Origin: Nevskia ramosa DSM 11499 | Lineage (GTDB): Bacteria > Pseudomonadota > Gammaproteobacteria > Nevskiales > Nevskiaceae | Direction of reading: 5' to 3' | DNA: 64,000 nucleotides | Assembly: GCF_000420645.1 (NCBI RefSeq) | Contig: NZ_ATVI01000006.1 | Span: 186,001 to 250,000 of the forward strand | In this document: piece after piece, positions 45,944 to 54,589 of the stretch | How positions within the stretch are numbered: position 1 is the first letter of the stretch | Layout of the letters: the number at the start of each line of letters is the position of its first letter | Notes under the pieces: generated by a model | Databases searched by the model: none | What the model was told of the DNA's origin: nothing | The model's input: only the letters and a program-made list of their open reading frames with translations | Translations under genes and position numbers: made by a program

Positions 45944-48114
45944 CGGACCGTCGCCGATACGCTCGCCGGCGGGCCGTAGTACAGGTTTCCGTACTCGTCG
46001 ATCACGTAGTACTTCTTGTCGAGCAGGTTTTCGCCGTTGAGCTGCACCGATAGCTGCGAGGTGACCCGGTAGCGCGCCATCAGGCCGAGCAGCGAGTACG
46101 CGCGCTGACGGACTTCGGTGAATCCGCTCGGGCTTTCGACGCTGACGTGGTTCTCGGATTGCCAGTTGACGCCGCCGCCGATGGTCAGGTCCTGCAGCGC
46201 GCCACCCAGCCGGTAGGTCGTGAAGCTGCGCACCAGGGTGCGCGGGATGTAGCCCTTGATGGTGTTGCCGTCGCCGTCTTTCATCGCGTAGTGCGACACG
46301 CCGATGGACAGGTTCCAGTCCTTGATCGGCTGGCCGCTGATATCGGCTTCGACGCCGCGGGTGCGGGTGCCGTCGACCTGCAGATAGGCCTGCCGGCGGC
46401 GGGTCTCGTCATCGAGCACGAAATGCCCTTCGTCGATGATGGCGGCATTGTCCTGGCGCGTGTCGAAGAAGGTCAGCGCAGTGTTCAGGCGACTGTCGAA
46501 ATGCGAACCCTTGATGCCGGCTTCGACGCTGCGGCCGTCGAGCGGGTCCAGATACTGTCCTTCGCGAGTCAGGTTGTTCTGCGGATTGAAGATCTTCGTG
46601 TAGCTGGTGAACAGCGAGAACTGCTGGCTGAGATCGAGGATCGCGCCGGCATACGGTGTCAGCTTGCGGAAGTTCTGGACGTCGGCCTCATTGGCACCAT
46701 AGAGGTCGAATCGATCGCTCTTCCAGCTGCTGTAGCGCGCGCCGAGGATGACCCGCAGCGGGTCGGCCAGCGACAGCCGCAGCGCTGAATAGGCTGCGGA
46801 CTGACGCGTGCGGTCGCGAACCACGAGGGAGCCTTCGCTGGCGAATTCCGGCGGCGGCACGGAGCCGTCCCATTTGAAGAAATTGCCCGGGTCGGCGATT
46901 TCGCCGGGCGCGAACTCATCGGTATCCAGACGCAGCCAGGAGCCGAGAGCGCCGAGCACGAACTCGTGCTTGCGTCCGAACAGATCGAACTTGCCGTTCA
47001 GATAGGTATCCACCGAGGTCTGCCGGTTGGCGTCATTGGCACGGTAGGCGAACGGCACCAGCCCTTCGCCGGTGACCGGGTCGGGGAAGCCGTACAGGTA
47101 ATACAGATTGGAACGGCCGTCGACGATGCGACGCTGCGCGGTGGTACGTAAAGTCCAGCCGTTATCGAACGCGTGATCGAACTGCGCGAAGCCGTTCTGG
47201 GTCCGGATGTTCCAGTAGCTGGACTGCGCCGCGGTGGTGACCGATCGCTTCCAGTCGGTGCGCGTGCCATCGCTGAAGAACAGCGGGAACGAACCCCAGG
47301 TGTTGGCCTGAGGCAAGGTCTGCTGATAGCCGTAGCCGACGCTGAGCCGCGTCCGCGGTGCCAGATCGGCATCGACGATGCCGTAGAACACGGTCTTCTC
47401 GTTGTTGTACAGATCCGTGTACGAATCGGCATTCTGATAGACGCCGACCACGCGCGCGCGGATCGTGCCGGAGCGGTTCAGCGGCGTGCTGAGATCGCCG
47501 ACGGCGCGGTAGTTGTTCCAGGAACCGGCGACGAACGAAGCCTCGCCATCGAAGCTGCGGCTGTCGGCATGCTTGCGCACCAGATTCACGGCCGCCGACG
47601 GGCTGCCGGCGCCGGTCAGCAAGCCGGTCGCACCGCGGACGATTTCGATGCGCTCGAAAAGCGCGGTATCCAGGGTCGCGTCGACGGCGCTGGTGTTCTG
47701 GTCGCTGGCCACCGGAATGCCGTCGTAAAGTGTGTTGTCGACCAGAAAGCCGCGTGAGGTGAACACCACTCGCTCGCTGTCGTAAGCGTAGGAATAGACG
47801 CCGGTGGTGTTGTCGAGGACGCTGCGCAGCGACTGCAGGTTCTGGTCATCCATGCGCTGCCGCGTGATCACGGTGATCGACTGCGGCGTATCGCGCAGGC
47901 TCAGATCCAGCTTGGTCGCCGAGTGGCTTTCCTCGACGGTGTAGCCCGGCTGGGTGCTTGCCGCGACGGTGACCGTGCCGAGCACGACCGGCTGCTTGTC
48001 CTCATTGACTGTCTCGGCGGCTGGGTCATCGGCGGCGACGGCCAACACCGGCCAGCCCAGGGTCAGGGCGAGCGCAATGGGGAAATGATGACGGCGGGAG
48101 GGTGCTGCGGGCAT
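45931..48114 (-). CDS. TonB-dependent siderophore receptor
   Basis: 727 aa. Signal peptide (FPIALALTLGWPVLAVAA), a TonB-box-like segment (GTVTVAAS), the plug domain (LRDTPQSITVITRQRMDDQNLQSLRSVLDNTTGVYSY; FERIEIVRGATGLLTGAGSPSAAVNLVRK), and a 22-strand barrel ending NGENLLDKKYYVI...TVRYGF with terminal Phe. The plug matches ferric-siderophore (FhuE/FpvA-like) receptors. I see no Fur box in the ~186 bp upstream and no siderophore synthesis genes near. Confidence 0.9.
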   Translation of the reverse strand: MPAAPSRRHHFPIALALTLGWPVLAVAADDPAAETVNEDKQPVVLGTVTVAASTQPGYTVEESHSATKLDLSLRDTPQSITVITRQRMDDQNLQSLRSVLDNTTGVYSYAYDSERVVFTSRGFLVDNTLYDGIPVASDQNTSAVDATLDTALFERIEIVRGATGLLTGAGSPSAAVNLVRKHADSRSFDGEASFVAGSWNNYRAVGDLSTPLNRSGTIRARVVGVYQNADSYTDLYNNEKTVFYGIVDADLAPRTRLSVGYGYQQTLPQANTWGSFPLFFSDGTRTDWKRSVTTAAQSSYWNIRTQNGFAQFDHAFDNGWTLRTTAQRRIVDGRSNLYYLYGFPDPVTGEGLVPFAYRANDANRQTSVDTYLNGKFDLFGRKHEFVLGALGSWLRLDTDEFAPGEIADPGNFFKWDGSVPPPEFASEGSLVVRDRTRQSAAYSALRLSLADPLRVILGARYSSWKSDRFDLYGANEADVQNFRKLTPYAGAILDLSQQFSLFTSYTKIFNPQNNLTREGQYLDPLDGRSVEAGIKGSHFDSRLNTALTFFDTRQDNAAIIDEGHFVLDDETRRRQAYLQVDGTRTRGVEADISGQPIKDWNLSIGVSHYAMKDGDGNTIKGYIPRTLVRSFTTYRLGGALQDLTIGGGVNWQSENHVSVESPSGFTEVRQRAYSLLGLMARYRVTSQLSVQLNGENLLDKKYYVIDEYGNLYYGPPASVSATVRYGF

Positions 48115-48203
48115 TGCAGAAATCCTTATCAGGAGGCGGTGGTCTTGCCTGCCTAAGGAACTGCAATGTCGGTGGGTACGGCGATAGTAGTGGGTCCGAC
48201 TGG

Positions 48204-48300
48204 GTCAGTCGAGCGTCACTTTGATGTCGAGATTGTCTTCAGCCTGCTGCGCAATCCGGGCGGCCATCAGGCTCGCCCGGAATCGGCATCCCGCCGTGAT
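48204..48300 (-). other. Open stretch in frame after the NYN gene stop (possible coding remnant)
   Basis: Directly after the TAA of the NYN gene, the same frame stays open for 31 codons to a TGA near 48208, ending in AARIAQQAEDNLDIKVTLD. An internal ATG gives a 20-aa peptide. The sequence looks coding-like in codon use but matches nothing I know. It could be a remnant of another gene or chance. Confidence 0.25.
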
Positions 48301-49824
48301 TTATTCGCCGCCGCCGGGGGCGACAGCCTTGGCACGGCGACGCGGTTTCGCCGCAACGGCTGAATCAGCAGCGGGATCGGCAGCAACTGGCTCCGCAGTC
48401 TTTGCCGGAGCAGTCTTCGCCGCCACCACTTTCTTTGCTGCCTGCTTGCGCGGTGCGCGCGGCGCAGCTTCGGCTTTCTTCTCGACTGCCGCTGCCGCGG
48501 GCGCAACGACGATCGGCTCGGCCGAAACGACCACGGCCGGCGTCGGTGCCGGCTGAACTGGCTCCGGCTCGGCCGCGATCACTGGCTTCGGAATCGCCCA
48601 GGACGGCCGGCGATCATCGCGACGCGGCGCCCAGTCCTTGTCACCTTCGTGACCGGTCTGCGCTTGCGGCCTCGGCGTCGGTTGCGAAGGTGGCTGCTGA
48701 GGCGGCTTCGGCTGATGCGCACGCGGCTCATGCAGCGGCTGCGGACGCGGCTCGTGCTTCGGCTGCGCGCGCGGTGCTTCGAACGGCGGCTCGGCTCGAA
48801 CGTCGGCGAAGACCTCGGACTTCGGCTCGAACCGGGGCTCGGGCCTGGGCTCGGGCTTGGGCTCGGGCTTGGGCTCGAACTTCGCTTCAGGCTTCGATTC
48901 CGACTTGAATTCAGGGCGCGCTTCGATCTTCTGCTCGGGCTTGGCATCACCGCCTTCGCGCACGCGCTTTTCGCGAATGAACAAGGCCCGCGAGCGGCCG
49001 GGCTCGCCACGTTCTTCGACTTCGAACAGCGGGATCGCGGCAATCAGGTCGCTGAGCTTCTTGCGGCCGTAATTGCGCGGATCGAACTCGGGCATGCGCT
49101 TGCTGAGCAGGCTGCCGACGGCACCGAGACCAACCCAGCCATCCTCGTCGCCAGCATCGGCCACCGCCGCGCGCAGCGGGCCAAGCAGCGCCGGATCGTC
49201 GATCGGCGCACCACGTGCCGGGCGCTCGTCACCGGACGACGCGCCCTCGGCAGACTTCACCGGAGGACGAGCATTGTTCGGCTGAACCGGTGCCGGCGGC
49301 ACGGGCTTGCCGCGACCCGGCGGCAGCACCGCGCGTTCGGCAGCGCGCGGCGGCGGTGCTTCGGCTGGCGTATCCGGCTCGCCGTCGCGCAGCACCTCGA
49401 CGAAGATGAAGCGATCGCAGGCGCGCACGAAAGGCTGCGGCGTCTTGCGCTCGCCGAAGCCGTAGACGGTGAGGCCGGATTCGCGGATGCGCGAAGCCAA
49501 GCGCGTGAAATCAGAGTCCGAGGAGACGATGCAGAAGCCATCGAAACGCTCGGTGTAGAGCAGGTCCATCGCGTCGATGATCAGCGCGCTGTCGGTCGAG
49601 TTCTTGCCCTTGGTGTTGCTGAACTGCTGCATCGGCTGGATCGCGTGGCGGGCCAGCGTCTGCTTCCAGCTGCCGAGGTTCTGCGTCGTCCAGTCGCCAT
49701 AGGCGCGCTTGGTGGTCGCGCGGCCGTACTTGGCGACTTCGGCGAGCAGGCCGTCGATGCGCTTGGCGTTGGCGTTGTCGGCGTCGATCAGGACGGCAAG
49801 CTGGGCTTGCGGGGAGGTTTCCAT
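48301..49824 (-). CDS. NYN-domain nuclease-like protein with OST-HTH/LOTUS domain
   Basis: About 507 aa. The N-terminal NYN (LabA/PIN-like) domain at ~8-150 has acidic catalytic residues D14/D16 (LIDADN), D78 (STDSALIIDAMD) and D103/D105 (SSDSDF). An OST-HTH/LOTUS RNA-binding domain lies at ~210-287 (WVGLGAVGSLLSKRMPEFDPRNYGRKKLSDLIAAIPLFEVE). The last ~220 residues are low-complexity Pro/Glu/Lys/Ala, including Lys-Pro-Glu-Pro repeats near 318-330. NYN proteins are predicted RNases; the target is unknown. The tail is far longer than in the usual ~250-aa NYN-LOTUS proteins. Confidence 0.88.
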   Translation of the reverse strand: METSPQAQLAVLIDADNANAKRIDGLLAEVAKYGRATTKRAYGDWTTQNLGSWKQTLARHAIQPMQQFSNTKGKNSTDSALIIDAMDLLYTERFDGFCIVSSDSDFTRLASRIRESGLTVYGFGERKTPQPFVRACDRFIFVEVLRDGEPDTPAEAPPPRAAERAVLPPGRGKPVPPAPVQPNNARPPVKSAEGASSGDERPARGAPIDDPALLGPLRAAVADAGDEDGWVGLGAVGSLLSKRMPEFDPRNYGRKKLSDLIAAIPLFEVEERGEPGRSRALFIREKRVREGGDAKPEQKIEARPEFKSESKPEAKFEPKPEPKPEPRPEPRFEPKSEVFADVRAEPPFEAPRAQPKHEPRPQPLHEPRAHQPKPPQQPPSQPTPRPQAQTGHEGDKDWAPRRDDRRPSWAIPKPVIAAEPEPVQPAPTPAVVVSAEPIVVAPAAAAVEKKAEAAPRAPRKQAAKKVVAAKTAPAKTAEPVAADPAADSAVAAKPRRRAKAVAPGGGE

Positions 49825-49889
49825 TGTTGTTCTCGTGATTGTTGATCGGCGCATATCGCGCGAGCGGGCGGAGCTTATCCGCTACGGCC

Positions 49890-50975
49890 CTATTGCAGGA
49901 CTTTAAGTTCCAGCGGCTTCAATGCCGAGCCGCCGGTGACTGTGCGCCACTGGCCGGCGAAGCTGCCGTCGGCCTTGCCGAACAGCGTGAATTCGACCAG
50001 CAAGGCTTCGCTGCCCGCTTCGGTCTCGAACAGCTTGGCCTTGCCGTCGCGCTGCACGCGGCCCTGAAGACGGTGATAGCGGCCATCGGCTTCGCGGGAC
50101 CAGCTGGCATCGACTCGATCGCCGTCGTACAGACGCTCGATGACCAGATTGATCTTCTCCTTGTCGATCGTGCCGGCATAGCTGCCGAGCCGCAGCCCCT
50201 GCTTCGGCGGCAGCGCGCACGCGGGCGACGACGACTCCGCCGGCAACAGCGCACAACGACCGTAAGGCCCGAGATCCGGCGCCAGAACGGTGAGCGGCAG
50301 CTTCACCTTCAGCGGCCGCAGCACGTCGAGTTCGAGTTGATCTTGTGTCGTGCAGTCGGGGCGCTCCAGCGCCAGGTGATCGATCGCCAGCAGCAGCTGG
50401 TTGTCGGTCAGCGTGTCGCCACGAACGGCCGGCAGGCAATCCTCGTAGACCTCGCGCTGCTCGGATTGCAGATCGTCCTTCGGGTTGAGCGTCTCCTGGA
50501 AATCGCGGATGCGCTGCACGCGCGGCGTCGCGACTTGCGTGCGCAGGCGGCCGTAGCCTTCCGGCGTGAACAGATCGGCGAGCAGGATCGGCAGGCCGCT
50601 GGCAACGTCGAAGTTGTGCAGGTGCGAAAAGCCCACGCCGCTGCGCTTGCCGATGACGCGGATCGACAACACCCGGCCGGTATCGCCGACCACTTCGTAA
50701 TCGAGCTCGCTGAGCGAACCGTCCTTCGGAAGCAGGAGCGCGGCCTTCGCATCGCGGGCCGGCCGCTGCTGCAGTTCCACCGCGAACAGGTACAGATTGA
50801 TCGCACGGAAGTTGGCGCCGTTGCCGGCCAGCTTCGGGAAGCGCAGCTCGGCGCCACCGGTGGGCGACTTCGCCTTGATGCTGTCGATCAGCAGCGGCGC
50901 CGCTGCCGAAGCGCTGCTGCCGATCAGTGTCGCCGCGAACAACAGCGCGCCCAGCGCCTTGATGCCAATGCTCAT
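49890..50975 (-). CDS. Secreted protein of unknown function
   Basis: 361 aa. Signal peptide to about residue 24 (GALLFAATLIGSSASA-AAP). The mature protein has an alternating beta-rich pattern; the segment FDVASGLPILLADLFTPEGYGRLR recalls DUF3298-type domains but I would not assign it. Four cysteines (about 180-250) may form disulfides. It lies 48 bp after murA's start of transcription unit's other side (murA stop at 51024), in the same orientation, and could be cotranscribed. Function not recognised. Confidence 0.6.
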   Translation of the reverse strand: MSIGIKALGALLFAATLIGSSASAAAPLLIDSIKAKSPTGGAELRFPKLAGNGANFRAINLYLFAVELQQRPARDAKAALLLPKDGSLSELDYEVVGDTGRVLSIRVIGKRSGVGFSHLHNFDVASGLPILLADLFTPEGYGRLRTQVATPRVQRIRDFQETLNPKDDLQSEQREVYEDCLPAVRGDTLTDNQLLLAIDHLALERPDCTTQDQLELDVLRPLKVKLPLTVLAPDLGPYGRCALLPAESSSPACALPPKQGLRLGSYAGTIDKEKINLVIERLYDGDRVDASWSREADGRYHRLQGRVQRDGKAKLFETEAGSEALLVEFTLFGKADGSFAGQWRTVTGGSALKPLELKVLQ

Positions 50976-51023
50976 GTGTCGTCCTCTGACTTTTTCCAGC
51001 CGAAGGACGTGCCCTTGGCCTCG

Positions 51024-52280
<1,257 letters not shown>

Positions 52281-52384
52281 TCAGATTCGTTTCGCGTGAT
52301 GCGCGGAAGGACCGCGAGGCAATCAGTGTCGGCAAGCCGGATGCGCCCCAAGCGCAGGGCGTATGGCTTTTTCGTGCAGAGGTT

Positions 52385-52612
52385 TCAGGCCGCGCGAGTC
52401 TTCAGCGCCAGCGCATGAATCTCGCGGCCCATCTTTTCGCCGAGCGCGGCGTAGACGGCCTGATGCTGCTTGACCATGGAGAGTCCGGCGAAGCCGCTCC
52501 AGCTGACATCCGCCTCGAAATGCTGGCCGTCGTCGCCTTTGACTTCGATCACCGCACCCGGCAGGCCGGCATCGAGCAGGGCCTTGATCTGTTCCTTGGT
52601 CATCATTGCCAT
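52385..52612 (-). CDS. ibaG: BolA/IbaG family protein
   Basis: About 72-75 aa. TKEQIKALLDAGLPGAVIEVKGDDGQHFEADVSWSGFAGLSMVKQHQAVYAAL with the BolA fold and conserved HQ..V motif; it probably binds monothiol glutaredoxin and [2Fe-2S]. Start may be ATG 52612, 52606 or 52603; none has a good Shine-Dalgarno site. It begins 11-20 bp after the permease stop, so it is likely coupled to the ABC genes. Confidence 0.88.
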   Translation of the reverse strand: MAMMTKEQIKALLDAGLPGAVIEVKGDDGQHFEADVSWSGFAGLSMVKQHQAVYAALGEKMGREIHALALKTRAA

Positions 52613-52623
52613 AAATAAAGGTA

Positions 52624-53391
52624 CTATTTCCTGAGTTTGTAGCCGGTCATCAGCATCCACAGCGCGACCGAAGAGATCGCGATGAAGAAGCCGGAAGTCC
52701 AGGCGAGGCTTTGCCAGATCGATACGTCCGAGCGGCCGAAGAAGCCATAGCGGAAGCCATCGATCATGTAGAAGAACGGGTTCAGATGCGAAGCCTTGAA
52801 CCACACGGCCGGCAGCGAGTGCACCGAATAGAACACGCCGGACAGAAAGCTGAGCGGCGTGATGATGAAGTTCGAGAACGCCGCCAGATGATCGAACTTC
52901 GAGGACACGATGCCGGCGATGATGCCGAGCACCGCCAGCGAACCGCCGGCGAGCAGGAACATCGCGATCAGCGCGAACGGCTGGGCGATCGGCAGATCGA
53001 CGAACGGAATCGCCACCACCAGCATCGCGATCGCAACGAGTGCTGCGCGAATCAGGCCAGCGGCAACATGGGCGAAGAAGAACTCCCAATGGCCGAGCGG
53101 CGCCATCAGCAGGAACACCAGGCTGCCCATGATCTTGGCCTGCGCGAGGCTCGAGGACGAGTTGGCGAAGGCGTTCTGCAGCACCGTCATCATCACCAGA
53201 CCGGGCAGCAGGAACTGAGTGTAGGTGACGCCTTCGTAGACCTCGGCGCGGCCGCTCATGGCCTGCGCGAAGACCAGCAGATAGAGCAGCGCAGTGACCA
53301 CCGGCGCCATCACCGTCTGGCCGAGCACAGCCCAGAACCGCATGACCTCTTTCTTGAGGAGGGTATAAAAGCCGAGCTGGTTGGCGTTCAT
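52624..53391 (-). CDS. ABC-2 type transporter permease (YadH-like)
   Basis: 255 aa, six membrane segments, ABC-2 fold. MNANQLGFYTLLKKEVMRFWAVLGQTVMAPVVTALLYLLVFAQAM, LVMMTVLQNAFANSSSSLAQAK, FLSGVFYSVHSLP and FYMIDGFRYGFFG match the YadH/NodJ group. It forms an exporter with the upstream ATPase. The first 20 codons use LeuCTC, TyrTAT, PheTTT, ValGTC and LysAAA, unlike the rest of the gene and the genome. They duplicate, at protein level, the start of the 54-codon ORF just upstream, whose stop overlaps this ATG. Confidence 0.92.
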   Translation of the reverse strand: MNANQLGFYTLLKKEVMRFWAVLGQTVMAPVVTALLYLLVFAQAMSGRAEVYEGVTYTQFLLPGLVMMTVLQNAFANSSSSLAQAKIMGSLVFLLMAPLGHWEFFFAHVAAGLIRAALVAIAMLVVAIPFVDLPIAQPFALIAMFLLAGGSLAVLGIIAGIVSSKFDHLAAFSNFIITPLSFLSGVFYSVHSLPAVWFKASHLNPFFYMIDGFRYGFFGRSDVSIWQSLAWTSGFFIAISSVALWMLMTGYKLRK

Positions 53392-53552
53392 CGGCTAGCC
53401 TCCGCCTGCGGTTCTGTGCCCAGCCACGCCGCAAGCGGCGCGGCGTTCGGCGGGTTCGATGTCCACTGGACATCGAACAAATCCCGCCTCACCCAGAAGC
53501 GCATCACTTCCTTCTTCAGCAGCGTGTAGAAACCCAGCTGGTTGGCGTTCAT
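53388..53552 (-). pseudogene. Truncated duplicate of the permease start (54-codon ORF)
   Basis: ATG at 53552 overlaps the ATPase stop as ATGA. Residues 1-20 are identical to the permease's first 20. The ORF then leaves homology (VRRDLFDVQW...) and stops at 53388, overlapping the real permease ATG as ATGA. Eleven of 20 codons differ from the second copy, all in the third position. This copy uses genome-typical codons (CTG, TTC, TAC, GTG), so it is probably the native start, now cut off. Confidence 0.85.
53454..53478. repeat. 12-bp-arm palindrome between the two permease starts
   Basis: Perfect inverted repeat GTTCGATGTCCA and its complement with one central base. CGGG before and CCCG 4 bp after extend the symmetry. 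It sits in the ~100 bp of unrelated DNA between the truncated and complete permease starts and resembles an interspersed palindromic repeat or a miniature element core. Confidence 0.75.
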
Positions 53553-54496
53553 TTCGCTGCTCCCTGCGCACTGGACAGCGCCTTGCCGGTCAGCTCGATG
53601 AAGATGTCTTCGAGATCCGGATCGCGAGTCGAGACATCGGCGATGCCGATGCCGGCCGCGCGAAGAGCGGCGAAGACGCTGGCGATCGGATGCTTCTCGC
53701 GCTCCAGCTTCAGCTCGACGGCGCCCGCCTTCTCGGTGGTCACCAGTTCGCGCAGGCTCGCCGGCAGTTCGGCACCGTCGACCAGCTTCAGGGTCAGGAA
53801 GCGGAACGGGTGGCGGTTGAGCAGCGCCTCGGTGGTTTCGATGACCCGCACCACGCCCTTGTCGATGATCGCGATGCGCTCGCACATCTCCTGCGCTTCT
53901 TCGAGGTAATGCGTGGTCAGCACCACGGTCGTGCCCTTCTGATGCAGATCACGCATGAACGCCCACAGGGTGCGGCGCAGATCGACGTCGACGCCGGCGG
54001 TCGGCTCATCGAGGATCACCACCGGCGGCTTGTGCACCAGGGCCTGGGCGATCAGCACACGGCGCTTCATGCCGCCGGACAGGGACCGCATCATCGCCGT
54101 GCGCTTGGCCGAGAGATCCAGGCGTTCGAGCATTTCGTCGATCCACGGCCAGACTTCCTTGCCGGCGCCGTAATAGCCGGCCTGAATGCGGAGCATGTCG
54201 ACAACGTTGAAGAACGGGTCGAAGACCAGTTCCTGCGGCACCACGCCGAGCTGCCGGCGCGCGGTGCGCCAGTCGCGCACGGTGTCGTGGCCGAGCACGG
54301 CAACGCTGCCTTCGTCGGCGCGGATCAGGCCGGCAATGATGCTGATCAGGGTCGACTTGCCGGCGCCGTTCGGGCCAAGCAGGCCGAAGAACTCGCCTTG
54401 CCGGATGTCGAAACTGAGGCCGTTCAATGCCTTGACGGCACCGTAAGCTTTGCGGACACCGCTGATCGACAGGGCGGCCGTTGGGGAGGTATTCAT
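53549..54496 (-). CDS. ABC transporter ATP-binding protein (YadG-like)
   Basis: About 315 aa. Walker A GPNGAGKS, Q-loop GVVPQELVFDPFFNV, signature LSGGMKRR, Walker B PVVILDEPTAGVDVDLR, switch His TTHYLEEAQEM, and a C-terminal ~80-residue domain typical of the CcmA/YadG exporters. The start at 54496 is chosen for MNTSPTAALSISGVRKAYG. The stop overlaps the duplicated permease start. Substrate unknown. Confidence 0.93.
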   Translation of the reverse strand: MNTSPTAALSISGVRKAYGAVKALNGLSFDIRQGEFFGLLGPNGAGKSTLISIIAGLIRADEGSVAVLGHDTVRDWRTARRQLGVVPQELVFDPFFNVVDMLRIQAGYYGAGKEVWPWIDEMLERLDLSAKRTAMMRSLSGGMKRRVLIAQALVHKPPVVILDEPTAGVDVDLRRTLWAFMRDLHQKGTTVVLTTHYLEEAQEMCERIAIIDKGVVRVIETTEALLNRHPFRFLTLKLVDGAELPASLRELVTTEKAGAVELKLEREKHPIASVFAALRAAGIGIADVSTRDPDLEDIFIELTGKALSSAQGAAK

Positions 54497-54589
54497 GGAT
54501 GTGAGGATTATATCCCCCGCACCGGCGCGCACCGGCGGCGCGCCGCGCTTCGGCGGCTACACTGCCCCGAACCTAAGCCGGATGCTGCC

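Noticed and set aside
48115-48203. Possible Fur box upstream of the TonB receptor
   Set aside because: No sequence resembling the GATAAT-type inverted repeat was found.
48837-48885. 12-bp repeats suggesting a CRISPR-like array
   Set aside because: They are coding repeats for Lys-Pro-Glu-Pro in the NYN protein tail; no spacers and far too short.
52385-53473. 362-codon minus-strand ORF containing ibaG at its end
   Set aside because: Only the last ~75 codons are a real gene (ibaG). The rest is out of frame across the permease gene.
53459-54589. 5' part of the 964-codon ORF before the zinc-ribbon membrane protein
   Set aside because: Antisense to the ABC ATPase; the conserved hydrophobic protein begins at the GTG at 54590.
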